Below, one piece after another: positions 16,541-25,502 of a DNA stretch of 64,000 bases. The position numbers and the translations under genes were made by a program. The stretch spans positions 62,001-126,000 of the forward strand of contig JARKNV010000047.1 of assembly GCA_029976065.1 (NCBI GenBank). Reading direction: 5' to 3'. The notes beneath the pieces were generated by a model. The model was not told the DNA's origin. It ran no database searches and was given only the letters and a program-made list of their open reading frames with translations. This stretch comes from Selenomonadales bacterium (GTDB lineage Bacteria > Bacillota > Negativicutes > Sporomusales > UBA7701). The stretch's first letter is position 1. Each line of letters opens with the position of its first letter.

Positions 16541-17446
16541 GTGGACCTGGGCATCAGCGCAGAAATACTTGACCAAATGTTCGAAGGTGTATACGTCGTC
16601 GACAAAGATAAAACCGTCCTCTACTGGAACGCCGCCGCCGAAGCGCTGACAGGCTATCCCTCGGCCCGCCTCGTCGGCAGGCGTTGCGACGACAACCTCC
16701 TCATGCGCATCAACGTCAGCGGCGAAAGCCTCTGCGAAGACGGCTGCCCGCTCAAAAACACCCTCCTCGACGGCCACGTAAGGGAAGCGGCCGTCTTCCT
16801 CCGCCACGTCCAGGGGCACCGCGTTCCGGTCACCGTCCGCGCCATCCCCCTCAAAGACGACGCCGGCGCCATCCGGGCCACCATGCAAGTCTTCACCCGC
16901 AGCGGTACCGTCACCCGCCAAGAGCAGCTCAAAGACCTGGCCCAAAAGGCCTACCTCGACCCCCTCACCGGCATCCCCAATAAACAATACATCGAAACCA
17001 AGCTCAAAAGCATCCTTGCCGAAGAAGTGCCCGGCGAAAACCCGACCCTCGGCCTCCTCTTCCTCGAACTGGCCAACCTCAAGGAAATAAACGACGACTT
17101 CGGCGTGACGGCCGCCAACGACGCCATCAAAGTCACCGCCCGCACCGTCGTCGAAAACCTCGACCCCGGGGACCTTGCCGCCCGTTGGTACGGCGGCCGC
17201 ATCCTCATCGTCTCCCGCATGGACAAAAAGGCCGCCCTCCTCAACTGGGCCAGCAAAATCAAGGCCCTCATCCTCCAATCGACCATCGACCAGGAGGAGG
17301 AAGAAATCCCGTTGAAAGTCTGCATCGGCGGCCTCGTCGCCCAAAAAGGCGAAAACGTCAACCTCGTCCATCAATCGCTGGAAAGCGCCCTCCGAGCCAG
17401 CTACACCTCCACCGCCAACATCAACATCAAAGCCGACGCCTTCTGA
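16541..17446 (+). CDS. PAS domain protein with degenerate GGDEF domain
   Basis: An N-terminal PAS domain (about residues 5-115) contains LCEDGCPL, a Cys pair often seen in this sensor type. A GGDEF-like domain follows from DPLTGIPNKQYIE near 143. The catalytic GGDEF loop is replaced by WYGGRILI near 220, so diguanylate cyclase activity is unlikely; the protein may bind a nucleotide or act as a signalling scaffold. The start is GTG behind a strong GGGAGGAG. It is monocistronic and ends at a bidirectional terminator. Confidence 0.85.
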   Translation: MDLGISAEILDQMFEGVYVVDKDKTVLYWNAAAEALTGYPSARLVGRRCDDNLLMRINVSGESLCEDGCPLKNTLLDGHVREAAVFLRHVQGHRVPVTVRAIPLKDDAGAIRATMQVFTRSGTVTRQEQLKDLAQKAYLDPLTGIPNKQYIETKLKSILAEEVPGENPTLGLLFLELANLKEINDDFGVTAANDAIKVTARTVVENLDPGDLAARWYGGRILIVSRMDKKAALLNWASKIKALILQSTIDQEEEEIPLKVCIGGLVAQKGENVNLVHQSLESALRASYTSTANINIKADAF

Positions 17447-17462
17447 CGCCGCGCCATACAGC

Positions 17463-17488
17463 AAAAACCCGCGCAAGCGCGGGTTTTT
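17463..17488. terminator. Bidirectional terminator between convergent genes
   Basis: AAAAACCCGCG and CGCGGGTTTTT arms surround a short loop between the GGDEF-like gene and the convergent histidine kinase gene. It belongs to a set of four similar hairpins in the window. Confidence 0.85.
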
Positions 17489-17500
17489 CTTCTTTCGTCC

Positions 17501-19981
17501 TCAACTCTGTCTGATCGGCAGCCTGATAGTAAACGTCGCTCCCGAACCGGCCTCACTGTCGACCGTTATCGCGCCGTTATGGCCGTTCACCACGATATCG
17601 TACGATATGCTCAGCCCCAGGCCGGTTCCCTGTCCCACCGGCTTGGTCGTAAAGAACGGATTGAAAATATCCTTGCGGATCTCCTCCGGAATCCCTGTCC
17701 CGTTGTCCGCGATAGAACAGTAAACCGAATCCTTGTCGCGCCAGCTGCGGATCCTGATAACCCCCGGCGTTCCCGCCTGCTTGCTCCTGATCGCCTGGGC
17801 GGCGTTAAGCAGAACGTTGAGCAGCACCTGGTTCACCCTGCTGCCCATCGCCTCGATAGGCGGCAGCTTGCCAAGCTGCTCCTCCACCACAGCCGCGTAC
17901 TTCACCTCGTTGCGGGCCACGGTCAGCGTGTTCCTGATGCCGGCGTTCAGATCGTACTCCTCGAAAACCTCCTGGTGCTCCACGCGGGAAAACAGCAGCA
18001 GCGCCTTGACGATATTGGCCACCCGGTCGACCCCTTCGCCCGTCTCGGCGAACAGCGGCTTAAGATCCCCCAGGATGTAATCCAGTCTGGTCTGCCGCTC
18101 CAGCGCCTCGATCCTGTCCGCCAAGCCCCGCAGCGGCCCGGCCTCCTCCTCCCGGACCCGCCTGTTCAGCTCCCGGTACGCCGCCACCATCTCCGCCACC
18201 CGGCCGACATATCTCTGCAGCGTATCGAAATTGCTCACCACAAAACTGAGCGGGTTGTTGATCTCATGGGCCACGCCCGCGGCCAGTTGACCGATCCCGG
18301 CCATCTTCTCGTGCTGGATCAGATGGGCCTGCGTCTCGCGCAGCTTCTGCAGCGCCTCCCTCAGCTCGGCGTTCCTCTCCTCCAGCGCCCGTTCCGTTGC
18401 CTTCTGCTCGGTGATGTCCTGGTTCGCCCCGTACCACAGGAGCGGCCTGCCGTCGGCGTCCTTGACGATGTTGATTCTCACCACGATCGTCCGCACCTGT
18501 CCGTCGCGGCAGAGAATGCGGTGCTCCACCTGAGTGGAATAGCACCCCTGGCTCGCCAGCGCTTTTTGCATCTCCCGGCCCACCAGCCAGGCGTCGTCGG
18601 GGTGGCAGAAATCCCTGGCGTACTCCTCCGGGGTCTTGAAACGGCCCTCGCGGGCGGTGTCCGTGCCGTAAATGGCGTAAAACTCGTCGTTGAACTCGAA
18701 ACTCTGCTTATCCACCCGGAAACGCCACGGGCCGAGGTGGGCCAGCTCCGCCGCCAGCGCCAGCGTGTCCCGGCTCACGCGGAGCGCCTCCTCCATCTCC
18801 TTCTGGTCGGTGATGTCATGCTGGACCGACAGGTAATAGGCAATCTCCCCCGCGGCGTTCTTCACCGGGGAAATCGACGCCAGCGTCCAAAACAGCGCGC
18901 CGTTTTTCTTGCGGTTGCAAAACTCGCCGCGCCACTCCCGCCCGGCCTGCATGGTCTCCCCTATCTCGTTGTAGAAGCTGTCGGGGTGAACGCCGGACTT
19001 CAGGCACTCGCGGGGCGTCATGCCGATGACCTCCGCGGCCGTGTATCCCGTCACCTCGGCAAACTTCGCGTTCACATACGTTATCCGGCCGTCCGTGCCG
19101 GCGATCAGCACGAGCCCGGGGCTTTGGTCGAGCGCCTGGGACAACTTGCGGATCTCCTCCTCGGCCAGAACCCGTCGCGTTATCTCCTCCGACATCTCCA
19201 CAACCGAAGTGACGGCGCCCTTGTCATCCTTGATCGGCGCGGCGACCAGCCTGAAGAACCGGTCGCCCGCGCCTTCCTTCCCGGCTTGCCTGTACACGCT
19301 TTCGTGGAGCCTCCCGTCCCGGAAAGCCTTCCTCGCCGGACACTCCTGACAGGGCTGCGCCCCCTCGCCGTTGATAAACTCATAGCAAAAAGGCGCCAGA
19401 GAAAGATCGATGGCGCGGAAATCCTCGCGCATAAACCTGTTTGCCCCTATGATCCGCATCTGCGGGTCGAGGACGAATATGCCGAAATGGACGCTGTCCA
19501 TAACGCTCTTGTTCAGCGCCTCCGATTTTTGCAACGCCTCCTCGGCCCGTTGGCGCAGTTCTTCGCGGGCCGCGACGGCCGGGTCCGGCAGCGCGTCGGG
19601 AAAAACCCCCAGAAGCCCCACAACCTCGCCCCGGTCGTCCTTCAGCGCCGTCTTCAGGATGGCGGCCGTGCTTATCCGGCCGTCCGCCGTCCGGAAAGAG
19701 GTCTGCAAACGGCGCACCCCCTGCGCCTTCATCGCTTCCCGGTCCTCAGCCCGGCCTTTTCGGACCGAGGCGGGCGGATAAAGGTCGCGGGGCCCCTTGC
19801 CGATAAACCGCTCCCTAGGCATATTCAAAAAAAGCTCGAAAGCCTTGTTGCAATCGCGGTACACCCCGTCGCAATCCTGAATAAAAGCCGCGGCGGGAAT
19901 GACATCGAGATCGGCGATATAGGGGGGCGGCAGCTCGGAACGCTTATCCGCTTGCCGGTCGGTAACCGCACGCTTGGCCAT
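17501..19981 (-). CDS. Multi-PAS sensor histidine kinase
   Basis: The protein has about 826 residues: four or so PAS/PAC modules, a coiled linker, then HisKA with the phosphorylated His in AAGVAHEINNPLSF and an HATPase domain with NVLLNAAQAI, DNGTGIPEE and GTGLGLSISYDIV. It has no clear membrane segment, so it probably senses a cytoplasmic signal. The ATG at 19981 was chosen because GGAGGAATT precedes it; the longer upstream frame is G+C-rich read-through. There is no receiver gene next to it. The PAS region with HYGHD-type spacing resembles redox or ligand sensors, but the signal is unknown. Confidence 0.9.
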   Translation of the reverse strand: MAKRAVTDRQADKRSELPPPYIADLDVIPAAAFIQDCDGVYRDCNKAFELFLNMPRERFIGKGPRDLYPPASVRKGRAEDREAMKAQGVRRLQTSFRTADGRISTAAILKTALKDDRGEVVGLLGVFPDALPDPAVAAREELRQRAEEALQKSEALNKSVMDSVHFGIFVLDPQMRIIGANRFMREDFRAIDLSLAPFCYEFINGEGAQPCQECPARKAFRDGRLHESVYRQAGKEGAGDRFFRLVAAPIKDDKGAVTSVVEMSEEITRRVLAEEEIRKLSQALDQSPGLVLIAGTDGRITYVNAKFAEVTGYTAAEVIGMTPRECLKSGVHPDSFYNEIGETMQAGREWRGEFCNRKKNGALFWTLASISPVKNAAGEIAYYLSVQHDITDQKEMEEALRVSRDTLALAAELAHLGPWRFRVDKQSFEFNDEFYAIYGTDTAREGRFKTPEEYARDFCHPDDAWLVGREMQKALASQGCYSTQVEHRILCRDGQVRTIVVRINIVKDADGRPLLWYGANQDITEQKATERALEERNAELREALQKLRETQAHLIQHEKMAGIGQLAAGVAHEINNPLSFVVSNFDTLQRYVGRVAEMVAAYRELNRRVREEEAGPLRGLADRIEALERQTRLDYILGDLKPLFAETGEGVDRVANIVKALLLFSRVEHQEVFEEYDLNAGIRNTLTVARNEVKYAAVVEEQLGKLPPIEAMGSRVNQVLLNVLLNAAQAIRSKQAGTPGVIRIRSWRDKDSVYCSIADNGTGIPEEIRKDIFNPFFTTKPVGQGTGLGLSISYDIVVNGHNGAITVDSEAGSGATFTIRLPIRQS

Positions 19982-20181
19982 AATTCCTCCGAAAAATCTC
20001 CCCTGCCCGACAGTCTGTCCGCCTGGCAGCGTCATGTACCCCAATGGTCGTCCTGTTTTTCCGTCCTCGGCAAAACGCCGCCGCGGCAATCCTGCCTGCT
20101 TGTAATTTACGACACCGGCGCTCCCCTCTCCTCCCTGCCGGCCGAATTGCCGCCCCGCCCTTCCCCTCCCCAAAACATGCG

Positions 20182-20208
20182 AAAACCCGCGCATCCCGCG
20201 CGGGTTTT
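20182..20208. terminator. Intrinsic terminator after the PLP-enzyme gene
   Basis: AAAACCCGCGC and GCGCGGGTTTT arms follow the stop at 20235 on the minus strand. It is nearly identical to the hairpin at 25430-25458. Confidence 0.85.
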
Positions 20209-20234
20209 CCTTTCCCGGCCTGGCGCCGCCCGAA

Positions 20235-21593
20235 TCAGGCCCGCAGCGCCGCGATCCTCTCATTGTAGTGGCCGACCTTGGCGTACTCCCCGTCCCAGAA
20301 GGCTTGGTCGCGCATCGCGTCGAGGAAATCCTTCGCATAGCCGAACTTCAGCCAGTCGCTCTCCTTCTGGGCGAACAGCCGCTCCTTCATCGCCGCCCGG
20401 CGGAAATCGTACACCTGCCCCTCCGTCGCTCCCAGGAAAATATCGCCCGCCCAGCGGTCGAGCACGGCCGGGGCCGTCTCCAGGTACCGGCCGTCCAGCT
20501 CGTCGAGCACCGACTGGTAGCGGTCGAAGCCGTCGGTCGCCACCGTCACCACATTGTCCCCCGGGCCGAGGCGCAGGAACTTCGCCAGCTTGATCGCCCC
20601 CAGCACGTTGCAGATTCCCGACGGCCCGAAGCAGTCGCGCAGCCCCAGGGCAAAAGCCCGCGCCACGCCGAGCTTCGCCAGCGTATCCGTCCCGTCGCGG
20701 AAAATCTTCAGCCCCTGCACCGTCTCCTCGTCGCGCACGAGGATGACGAAATCGGTTGTCAGCACGTTGTGGATGAGGGTGCACATCTTGTCGCCGATAC
20801 CCTCGATGCGGTGCTGCCCACAGCCGCCGTTCGCCAGCGTCGAGCACTCGTACGGCTCCAGCGCCGCCACCTTCGCCTCGGGGAACGCCGCCTTGATCTG
20901 GTCGCCGGCGGCAATCGTCCCCGCCGAGCCCGGCGCCGAGGTAAAGCCGGCGATCCGTCCGTTGCCGATCCCCTTCACCGCCGCGACCGCGCTGCTGCCG
21001 GTCACGTGGCGGTGGAAGCGGTAGTTCGGAAACAGCTCGAACTGCGCCAGCGCCTTGTATTGCGGGTTTTTCATCAGTTCGTGGGTCCTCTGCAGGGTGA
21101 GGATGACGTCCGACTCCGACCCCGGCGTCAGCTCCAGCTCGCCGCCGTACTTCCTGATGCGCTCGTAGCGCTCGCGGCTCATGGTGTCCGGCATGATCAC
21201 GATCGCCCGGAAGCCGAGCAGCTTCGCGATATACGCCGTGCCGATGCCGAAATTGCCGGTCGAGGGGCCAAGGATGGTATGCTCGCCGGGGATTATCGCC
21301 CCGTCCGCCAGCCCTTCGATCAGCGTGGCGTAGGCCGGCCCCACCTTGTGCGAGCCGGAGGGAAACCCGTTGCCCAGCAGCACGACGATATTGGCGTCCA
21401 CCCCGGTCAGCGCCGGCGGCAGCACCAGCCGGCGCACCTCGCCCGCCCCGTCGCGCCAGGTGATGTTGAACAGATTCACCGGGTCGAGCTCGTCCGCCGT
21501 CAGCGCGGCCAGCGCCCGCCTGCGCAAGCCCCCGTCCAGCAGGCCGGGGTCGAGCATCTCGTCATAGGTCGGTCCGAAAGGGATCTTGGCCAT
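20235..21593 (-). CDS. PLP-dependent lyase/synthase of fold type II (YgeX- or CBS-like)
   Basis: This 452-residue enzyme has the beta-family PLP fold. The Schiff-base lysine is probably in FPSGSHKVGPAYA near residue 80, with the STGNFGIGTAYIAKLLG motif near 118 and a GSAGTIAAGDQ phosphate-binding loop near 225. It resembles cysteine-synthase-like and diaminopropionate ammonia-lyase families. The gene downstream of a YgeY peptidase homologue parallels the ygeX-ygeY pair of enterobacteria, suggesting amino-acid degradation. Its exact substrate is uncertain. The ATG at 21593 is 6 bp after GGGAGGA. Confidence 0.72.
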   Translation of the reverse strand: MAKIPFGPTYDEMLDPGLLDGGLRRRALAALTADELDPVNLFNITWRDGAGEVRRLVLPPALTGVDANIVVLLGNGFPSGSHKVGPAYATLIEGLADGAIIPGEHTILGPSTGNFGIGTAYIAKLLGFRAIVIMPDTMSRERYERIRKYGGELELTPGSESDVILTLQRTHELMKNPQYKALAQFELFPNYRFHRHVTGSSAVAAVKGIGNGRIAGFTSAPGSAGTIAAGDQIKAAFPEAKVAALEPYECSTLANGGCGQHRIEGIGDKMCTLIHNVLTTDFVILVRDEETVQGLKIFRDGTDTLAKLGVARAFALGLRDCFGPSGICNVLGAIKLAKFLRLGPGDNVVTVATDGFDRYQSVLDELDGRYLETAPAVLDRWAGDIFLGATEGQVYDFRRAAMKERLFAQKESDWLKFGYAKDFLDAMRDQAFWDGEYAKVGHYNERIAALRA

Positions 21594-21622
21594 CGTCATT
21601 CCTCCCGTCAATACATGAAGCC

Positions 21623-22801
21623 TTACAGCTTATGGGGCAGCAGGGCGAAGAACGCGCACGCCTGGACGATATCCGCCAGCGGGCAGTACTCGTTCGCCAT
21701 GTGGGCCGTCTTCTCCACCCCGGCGCCGAAGCCGATCGTCGGTATCCCCAGCTTGGCGGACGCCACCCCGTTCGTCGAGAAATCCCACTTGTACGGCTTG
21801 GGCTCCGCCCCGAAAATCTCCCGGTAGGCCGCGAAGCAGCCCCGCGCCAGGGGATGGTCGGGCGCGATCTCCCACGCCGGCAGATACGAGTGGAGCACGA
21901 CCTCCTCGCCGGTATAGCTCGTCCCGGCCGCGTCGTAGATTTCCCACGTCGCGTCCACGCTGCCGATCAGCATATCCATCTCCCGCCCGACCGCCTCCTC
22001 CGTCTCGTGGCAGCAGATGCGGCGGTCGACGTACAGCATGCAGCTCCCCGGCACCGCGTTCAGCGACGCCGACACGCTCTCGATCCTCGTCAGCGCAATC
22101 GACGGCCGCTCCGGCGGCATATCCTGGTACTTCGCCGCCAGCGCCGCGATGCGGTTAATTATTCCGGCCGCCTTGTACACCGCGTTGTCGCCCTTCTCCG
22201 GCGCCGCCCCGTGGGCCGACACGCCCTTCACCGTAATCTTGTAAATCGCCCGGCCGAGATGGCCCATGGCCAGGTTGAGATGACTCGGCTCGCAGATCAC
22301 CACATAATCCGGCCTGAGGCCGTTGTCCACGATGGCGCGGTACAGGCCCTCGCCGTCGAAATCCTCCTCCATCACCGACCCGCACACATACACCGTCTTG
22401 CCGGCCGTCAGGCCGAGCCTCTTCATGGCATGGCCGGCATACACGCTCGCCGCCAGCGACCCCTTCATATCCGAAGACCCCCGCCCGTGCAGCCTGCCGT
22501 CCGCGATATCGCCGCTGTACGGCCCGTGGACCCACTCCGCCGCGTCGTTCACCGCCACGTGGTCCATGTGCGAATCGTACAGCAGCTTCACCGGCCCGTC
22601 GCCGATCCGGCCGATCACGTTGCCCACCTTGTCGATGAACACCTCGTCATAGGCCAGCCTCTCCATCTCCGCCTTGATCCGCCGGGCCAGCTCGCCCTCC
22701 CGTCCCGTCCTGCTCTTGATGCGCACCAGCTCCTGGGCGAACGCGATCAACTCGCCCTCCAGCGCCTTCACCGCCGCCTGCACCTGCTCGTTCACGCCCA
22801 T
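21623..22801 (-). CDS. YgeY-type M20 peptidase / deacylase
   Basis: This 392-residue M20 metallopeptidase has the first metal motif YDSHMDHV near residue 95, GRGSSDMKGSLAAS near 130, the catalytic Glu pair in VMEEDFDGEG near 166 and a late FSTNGVASAKLGIPTIGFG segment. These features match the 'YgeY family selenium metabolism-linked hydrolase'. It probably removes an acyl or carbamoyl group from an amino acid derivative. It is the first gene of a two-gene operon with the PLP enzyme, divergent from an AraC regulator. No selenium-metabolism gene is in the window. Confidence 0.85.
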   Translation of the reverse strand: MGVNEQVQAAVKALEGELIAFAQELVRIKSRTGREGELARRIKAEMERLAYDEVFIDKVGNVIGRIGDGPVKLLYDSHMDHVAVNDAAEWVHGPYSGDIADGRLHGRGSSDMKGSLAASVYAGHAMKRLGLTAGKTVYVCGSVMEEDFDGEGLYRAIVDNGLRPDYVVICEPSHLNLAMGHLGRAIYKITVKGVSAHGAAPEKGDNAVYKAAGIINRIAALAAKYQDMPPERPSIALTRIESVSASLNAVPGSCMLYVDRRICCHETEEAVGREMDMLIGSVDATWEIYDAAGTSYTGEEVVLHSYLPAWEIAPDHPLARGCFAAYREIFGAEPKPYKWDFSTNGVASAKLGIPTIGFGAGVEKTAHMANEYCPLADIVQACAFFALLPHKL

Positions 22802-22943
22802 CCATCCTTCCTTAAATCGCCGTGGGCCCCCTGCGGCCCGCCGTTGAAAAAATCCCTTGTTAATATATAATTATATTGATAAATATTTTATATTTCTACA
22901 ACCATATTGGCGAATTATATCGCTATATTGCGCGGAGGGCATC
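22802..22943. promoter_or_regulatory. AT-rich divergent promoter region with repeated ATATTG motifs
   Basis: The 142 bp between ygeY-like and araC-like starts are very AT-rich in a G+C-rich neighbourhood. Short repeats ATATTG occur at about 22872, 22903 and 22925, the last two being CATATTGGCG and CTATATTGCG. These are candidates for AraC-regulator half sites. Confidence 0.4.
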
Positions 22944-23837
22944 ATGCAGATAACCGACATCCGCATCGACGGCAACAAGCGCGAGACGACCGTCCACGGC
23001 AGCTACGACTTCCCCCTGGCCGTCTACCTCGACCGCCTCGACAAAAACCTCCTCGGCTACGTCAACTGGCACTGGCACGAGGAAATCCAGCTCGCCCTCG
23101 TCACCAAGGGCGAGGTCGCCTTCCACGTCAACCGGGACGTCCATATCCTCGCCGCCGGCCAGGGCATCTTCATCAACTCCGGCTGCCTGCACATGGCCAA
23201 ACCGGCCGCCGCGCCCGACAGCACCTACATCTGCGTCAACGCCGACGCCGCCCGGCTGCTGTCCTTCTTCCCCGGCAGCGCCATCGAGCAGAAGTATCTC
23301 AAGCCGTACCTCAAGCACCCCGGCCTCGCCGCCGTCGTCCTCGACAGCGGCGTCGAGTGGCACAAGCCCATCCTCGCCGGCATCGAGGAAATCTACCGGC
23401 TCCACACCAACGACGCCTTTGGCTGCGAACTCGACATCGCCGTCGCCCTCGCCGGCGTCTGGCGCCGGCTCATCGCCCGCTGCCGCGACGCCGCGCCCGC
23501 CGCCGGCGAAAACACCGACCACCGGCGCATCAAAACCGTCATGGCCTACATCCACGACCACTACCCGGAAAAGCTCACCCTCGGGGAAATCGCCGCCGCC
23601 GCCAGCATCAGCAAAGGTGAATGCTGCCGCCTCTTCAAGCGGGTCGCCGGCTGCACCGTCTTCGCCTACCTCATCGGCTACCGGATTGACAAAAGCCTCG
23701 AACTGCTGCAAACCACCGACCTGACCGTCAGCCAGATCGCCGACCGCGTAGGCTTCGGCACCGCCAGCTACTACATCGAAAACTTCAAAAGCCGGCTCGC
23801 CTGCACCCCCAGAGAATACAGGAAAGCCGGCTCATAG
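22944..23837 (+). CDS. AraC family transcriptional regulator with cupin sensor domain
   Basis: The 297-residue protein has an N-terminal cupin-type ligand domain (NWHWHEEIQLALVTKGEV near residue 42) and a C-terminal AraC HTH domain with KLTLGEIAAAASISKGECC and SQIADRVGFGTASYY. The ATG follows GGAGGG. It is divergent from the YgeY/PLP operon across an AT-rich spacer, so it probably controls those genes in response to their substrate (inference). Confidence 0.9.
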   Translation: MQITDIRIDGNKRETTVHGSYDFPLAVYLDRLDKNLLGYVNWHWHEEIQLALVTKGEVAFHVNRDVHILAAGQGIFINSGCLHMAKPAAAPDSTYICVNADAARLLSFFPGSAIEQKYLKPYLKHPGLAAVVLDSGVEWHKPILAGIEEIYRLHTNDAFGCELDIAVALAGVWRRLIARCRDAAPAAGENTDHRRIKTVMAYIHDHYPEKLTLGEIAAAASISKGECCRLFKRVAGCTVFAYLIGYRIDKSLELLQTTDLTVSQIADRVGFGTASYYIENFKSRLACTPREYRKAGS

Positions 23838-23851
23838 CCGTCGCCGGCGCG

Positions 23852-24544
23852 TCAAAGCCCGCGCAGCCGGTAGCCCACGCTGCGGACCGTCTCGATCGCC
23901 TCCGCCACGGCCGGGTCGGCCGCCAGCTTCAGCCGCAGGTGGCGGATATGGACATCCACCGTGCGGGTATCGCCGGCGTATTCGTACCCCCATACCCGGT
24001 CGAGCAGCTCGTCGCGGGAAAACACCCGGCCGGGATTGGTCAGGAAAAATTTCAGCAACTCGTGCTCCTTCGGGGTCAGCGCCAGCTTCTCCCTGCCCAG
24101 GAACGCCTCATACCTGACGAGGTTCATGCGCAGGCCGCCGAACACCAGCTCCTCCGACTGCTGCGGCTCCTTGTGGCTGCGGCGCAGCACCGCCTTCACC
24201 CGCGCCACCAGCTCACGGGGGCTGAACGGCTTTGCCACGTAGTCGTCGGCGCCCATCTCCAGCCCCAGCACCGTATCGATCTCCTCCGCCTTGGCGGTCA
24301 GCATGATTATCGGTATGCCCGCCGTCGCCGAGCTGGCCTTGAGCAGGCGGCACACCTCCAGGCCGTCCGTTCCCGGCAGCATTATATCGAGCACGACCAG
24401 GTCCGGCCTCGCCCCGCGGACAAGCTCCAGTCCGGCCGGCCCGTCCTCCGCCTCCAGGCAGGCGAAGCCCTCCTTCTCCAGGTTGTACCTCACCAGTTCG
24501 CGGATATTCGCTTCGTCGTCGACAACAACAATCGTCCCTTTCAT
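23852..24544 (-). CDS. PhoP/PhoB-like OmpR-family response regulator
   Basis: The receiver domain has the acidic pair in VVVDDEANIREL, the phosphorylated Asp in LVVLDIMLPGTDG near residue 54 and the Lys in YVAKPFSPREL near 105. The winged-helix effector domain contains YEYAGDTRTVDVHIRHLRLKL, very close to PhoP/PhoB regulators. No histidine kinase is adjacent. Three PHO-type promoters occur at 41.5-44.6 kb, so it is a candidate PhoP for them, though that link is only inference. An ATG two codons upstream is an alternative start. Confidence 0.88.
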   Translation of the reverse strand: MKGTIVVVDDEANIRELVRYNLEKEGFACLEAEDGPAGLELVRGARPDLVVLDIMLPGTDGLEVCRLLKASSATAGIPIIMLTAKAEEIDTVLGLEMGADDYVAKPFSPRELVARVKAVLRRSHKEPQQSEELVFGGLRMNLVRYEAFLGREKLALTPKEHELLKFFLTNPGRVFSRDELLDRVWGYEYAGDTRTVDVHIRHLRLKLAADPAVAEAIETVRSVGYRLRGL

Positions 24545-24569
24545 TCCCATCCCCCCGCTCATCATACGC

Positions 24570-24607
24570 AAAAACGGCGGCCGAACACCCCCGGCCGCCA
24601 TTTTTTC
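24570..24607. terminator. Intrinsic terminator, GGCGGCCG stem with T-runs on both sides
   Basis: A GGCGGCCG/CGGCCGCC stem is flanked by T-runs in both directions. It follows the stop at 24646 on the minus strand and lies just upstream of the response regulator start. Confidence 0.8.
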
Positions 24608-24645
24608 TCCTTTTTCGCCGCCCGTCAGTTCGGGCCCGGCTTCCG

Positions 24646-25311
24646 TCAGAGGGCGAACTTGCTCCTGAAATCGTCAAGCGCCCTGGTGCTGCCGTCGTTC
24701 ACCACGCTGCGCACCGCATTGCCGAACACGGCCGGCCGGCCCGACCGCCGCTCCACGGTGTAATTCTGGACATACTCGCCCTTCCTCACGTCGACGTACG
24801 CCGCCCGCAGCGTGACGTCGGCGTAGTCCACCTCGTGCGTCTCGTAGGAATGGGTGGTCGTCCGGCCCTTATCGTCCTTAAAGTTATCGAAGTGGGTCTG
24901 CATATGGCCGGTCACCTTCGCGTCGCCGATCACCACCAGCAGGAAATCCACATTCTTGCCCTTCCCGTATTCCACCAGCTGCGCCAGCTTCAGCTCCCGC
25001 AGCAGGCCGACCGAATCGGGCACGATATCCTTCTTGCTCAGAAAAGTCTTAAAATCCGCGCCGTCCAGGTGCTGCACCGCATAGCCCGCTTTTTGCGCCG
25101 CCTTTTCGTTGAGCGCCGCGTTGAACATATCCGTCGGCTTGGCATTGTTCTCCGCCCGCATAATATCGGTCAGCATCATCACCACGCCCAGCACGGGCCT
25201 CGCTTCCGGCTGCCCGGCCGGCTCCTCGCCCGCCGCCAGCCCCACGGAGGGCAGCAGCAGCATAACCACCGCGACAATTGCGGCCTTCAGCCCGCAAACC
25301 CGATCAGCCAC
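24646..25311 (-). CDS. Secreted protein of unknown function
   Basis: This 221-residue protein starts at GTG after GGAAGGG and has a signal peptide (basic start, then a VAVVMLLLPSVGLAAG core) with a likely cleavage near residue 27. The mature part is mostly charged and of mixed structure, with a LLVVIGDAKVTGHM strand and a C-terminal NDGSTRALDDFRSKF helix. I do not recognise a family. It is located in the periplasm or cell wall, is monocistronic and has its own terminator. Confidence 0.65.
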   Translation of the reverse strand: MADRVCGLKAAIVAVVMLLLPSVGLAAGEEPAGQPEARPVLGVVMMLTDIMRAENNAKPTDMFNAALNEKAAQKAGYAVQHLDGADFKTFLSKKDIVPDSVGLLRELKLAQLVEYGKGKNVDFLLVVIGDAKVTGHMQTHFDNFKDDKGRTTTHSYETHEVDYADVTLRAAYVDVRKGEYVQNYTVERRSGRPAVFGNAVRSVVNDGSTRALDDFRSKFAL

Positions 25312-25429
25312 GAATTATCACCCTTCCTGTCAGATATCGCCGATTATTGTTTCCTTCGGCGCGCTGGCGCCATTTTCCTCCCCCGCCGCGCATCCCCCGG
25401 CCAAACGCCGTCAACCGCCTCCAAAAGTC

Positions 25430-25458
25430 AAAAACCCGCGCATCCCGCGCGGGTTTTC
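25430..25458. terminator. Intrinsic terminator after the DJ-1 gene
   Basis: AAAACCCGCGC and GCGCGGGTTTT arms follow the stop at 25503 on the minus strand. The core is identical to that at 20182-20208. Confidence 0.85.
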
Positions 25459-25502
25459 TCCTTCTCGAAACCTATTGCCCATATTACGCCGGCCGTCCCG
25501 GG

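Noticed and set aside
17579-20593. A 1004-codon plus-strand open frame opposite the histidine kinase
   Set aside because: It is rich in Arg, His, Pro and Gln with no domain, and is the mirror of a well-conserved kinase; G+C-rich DNA opens such antisense frames throughout the first 44 kb.
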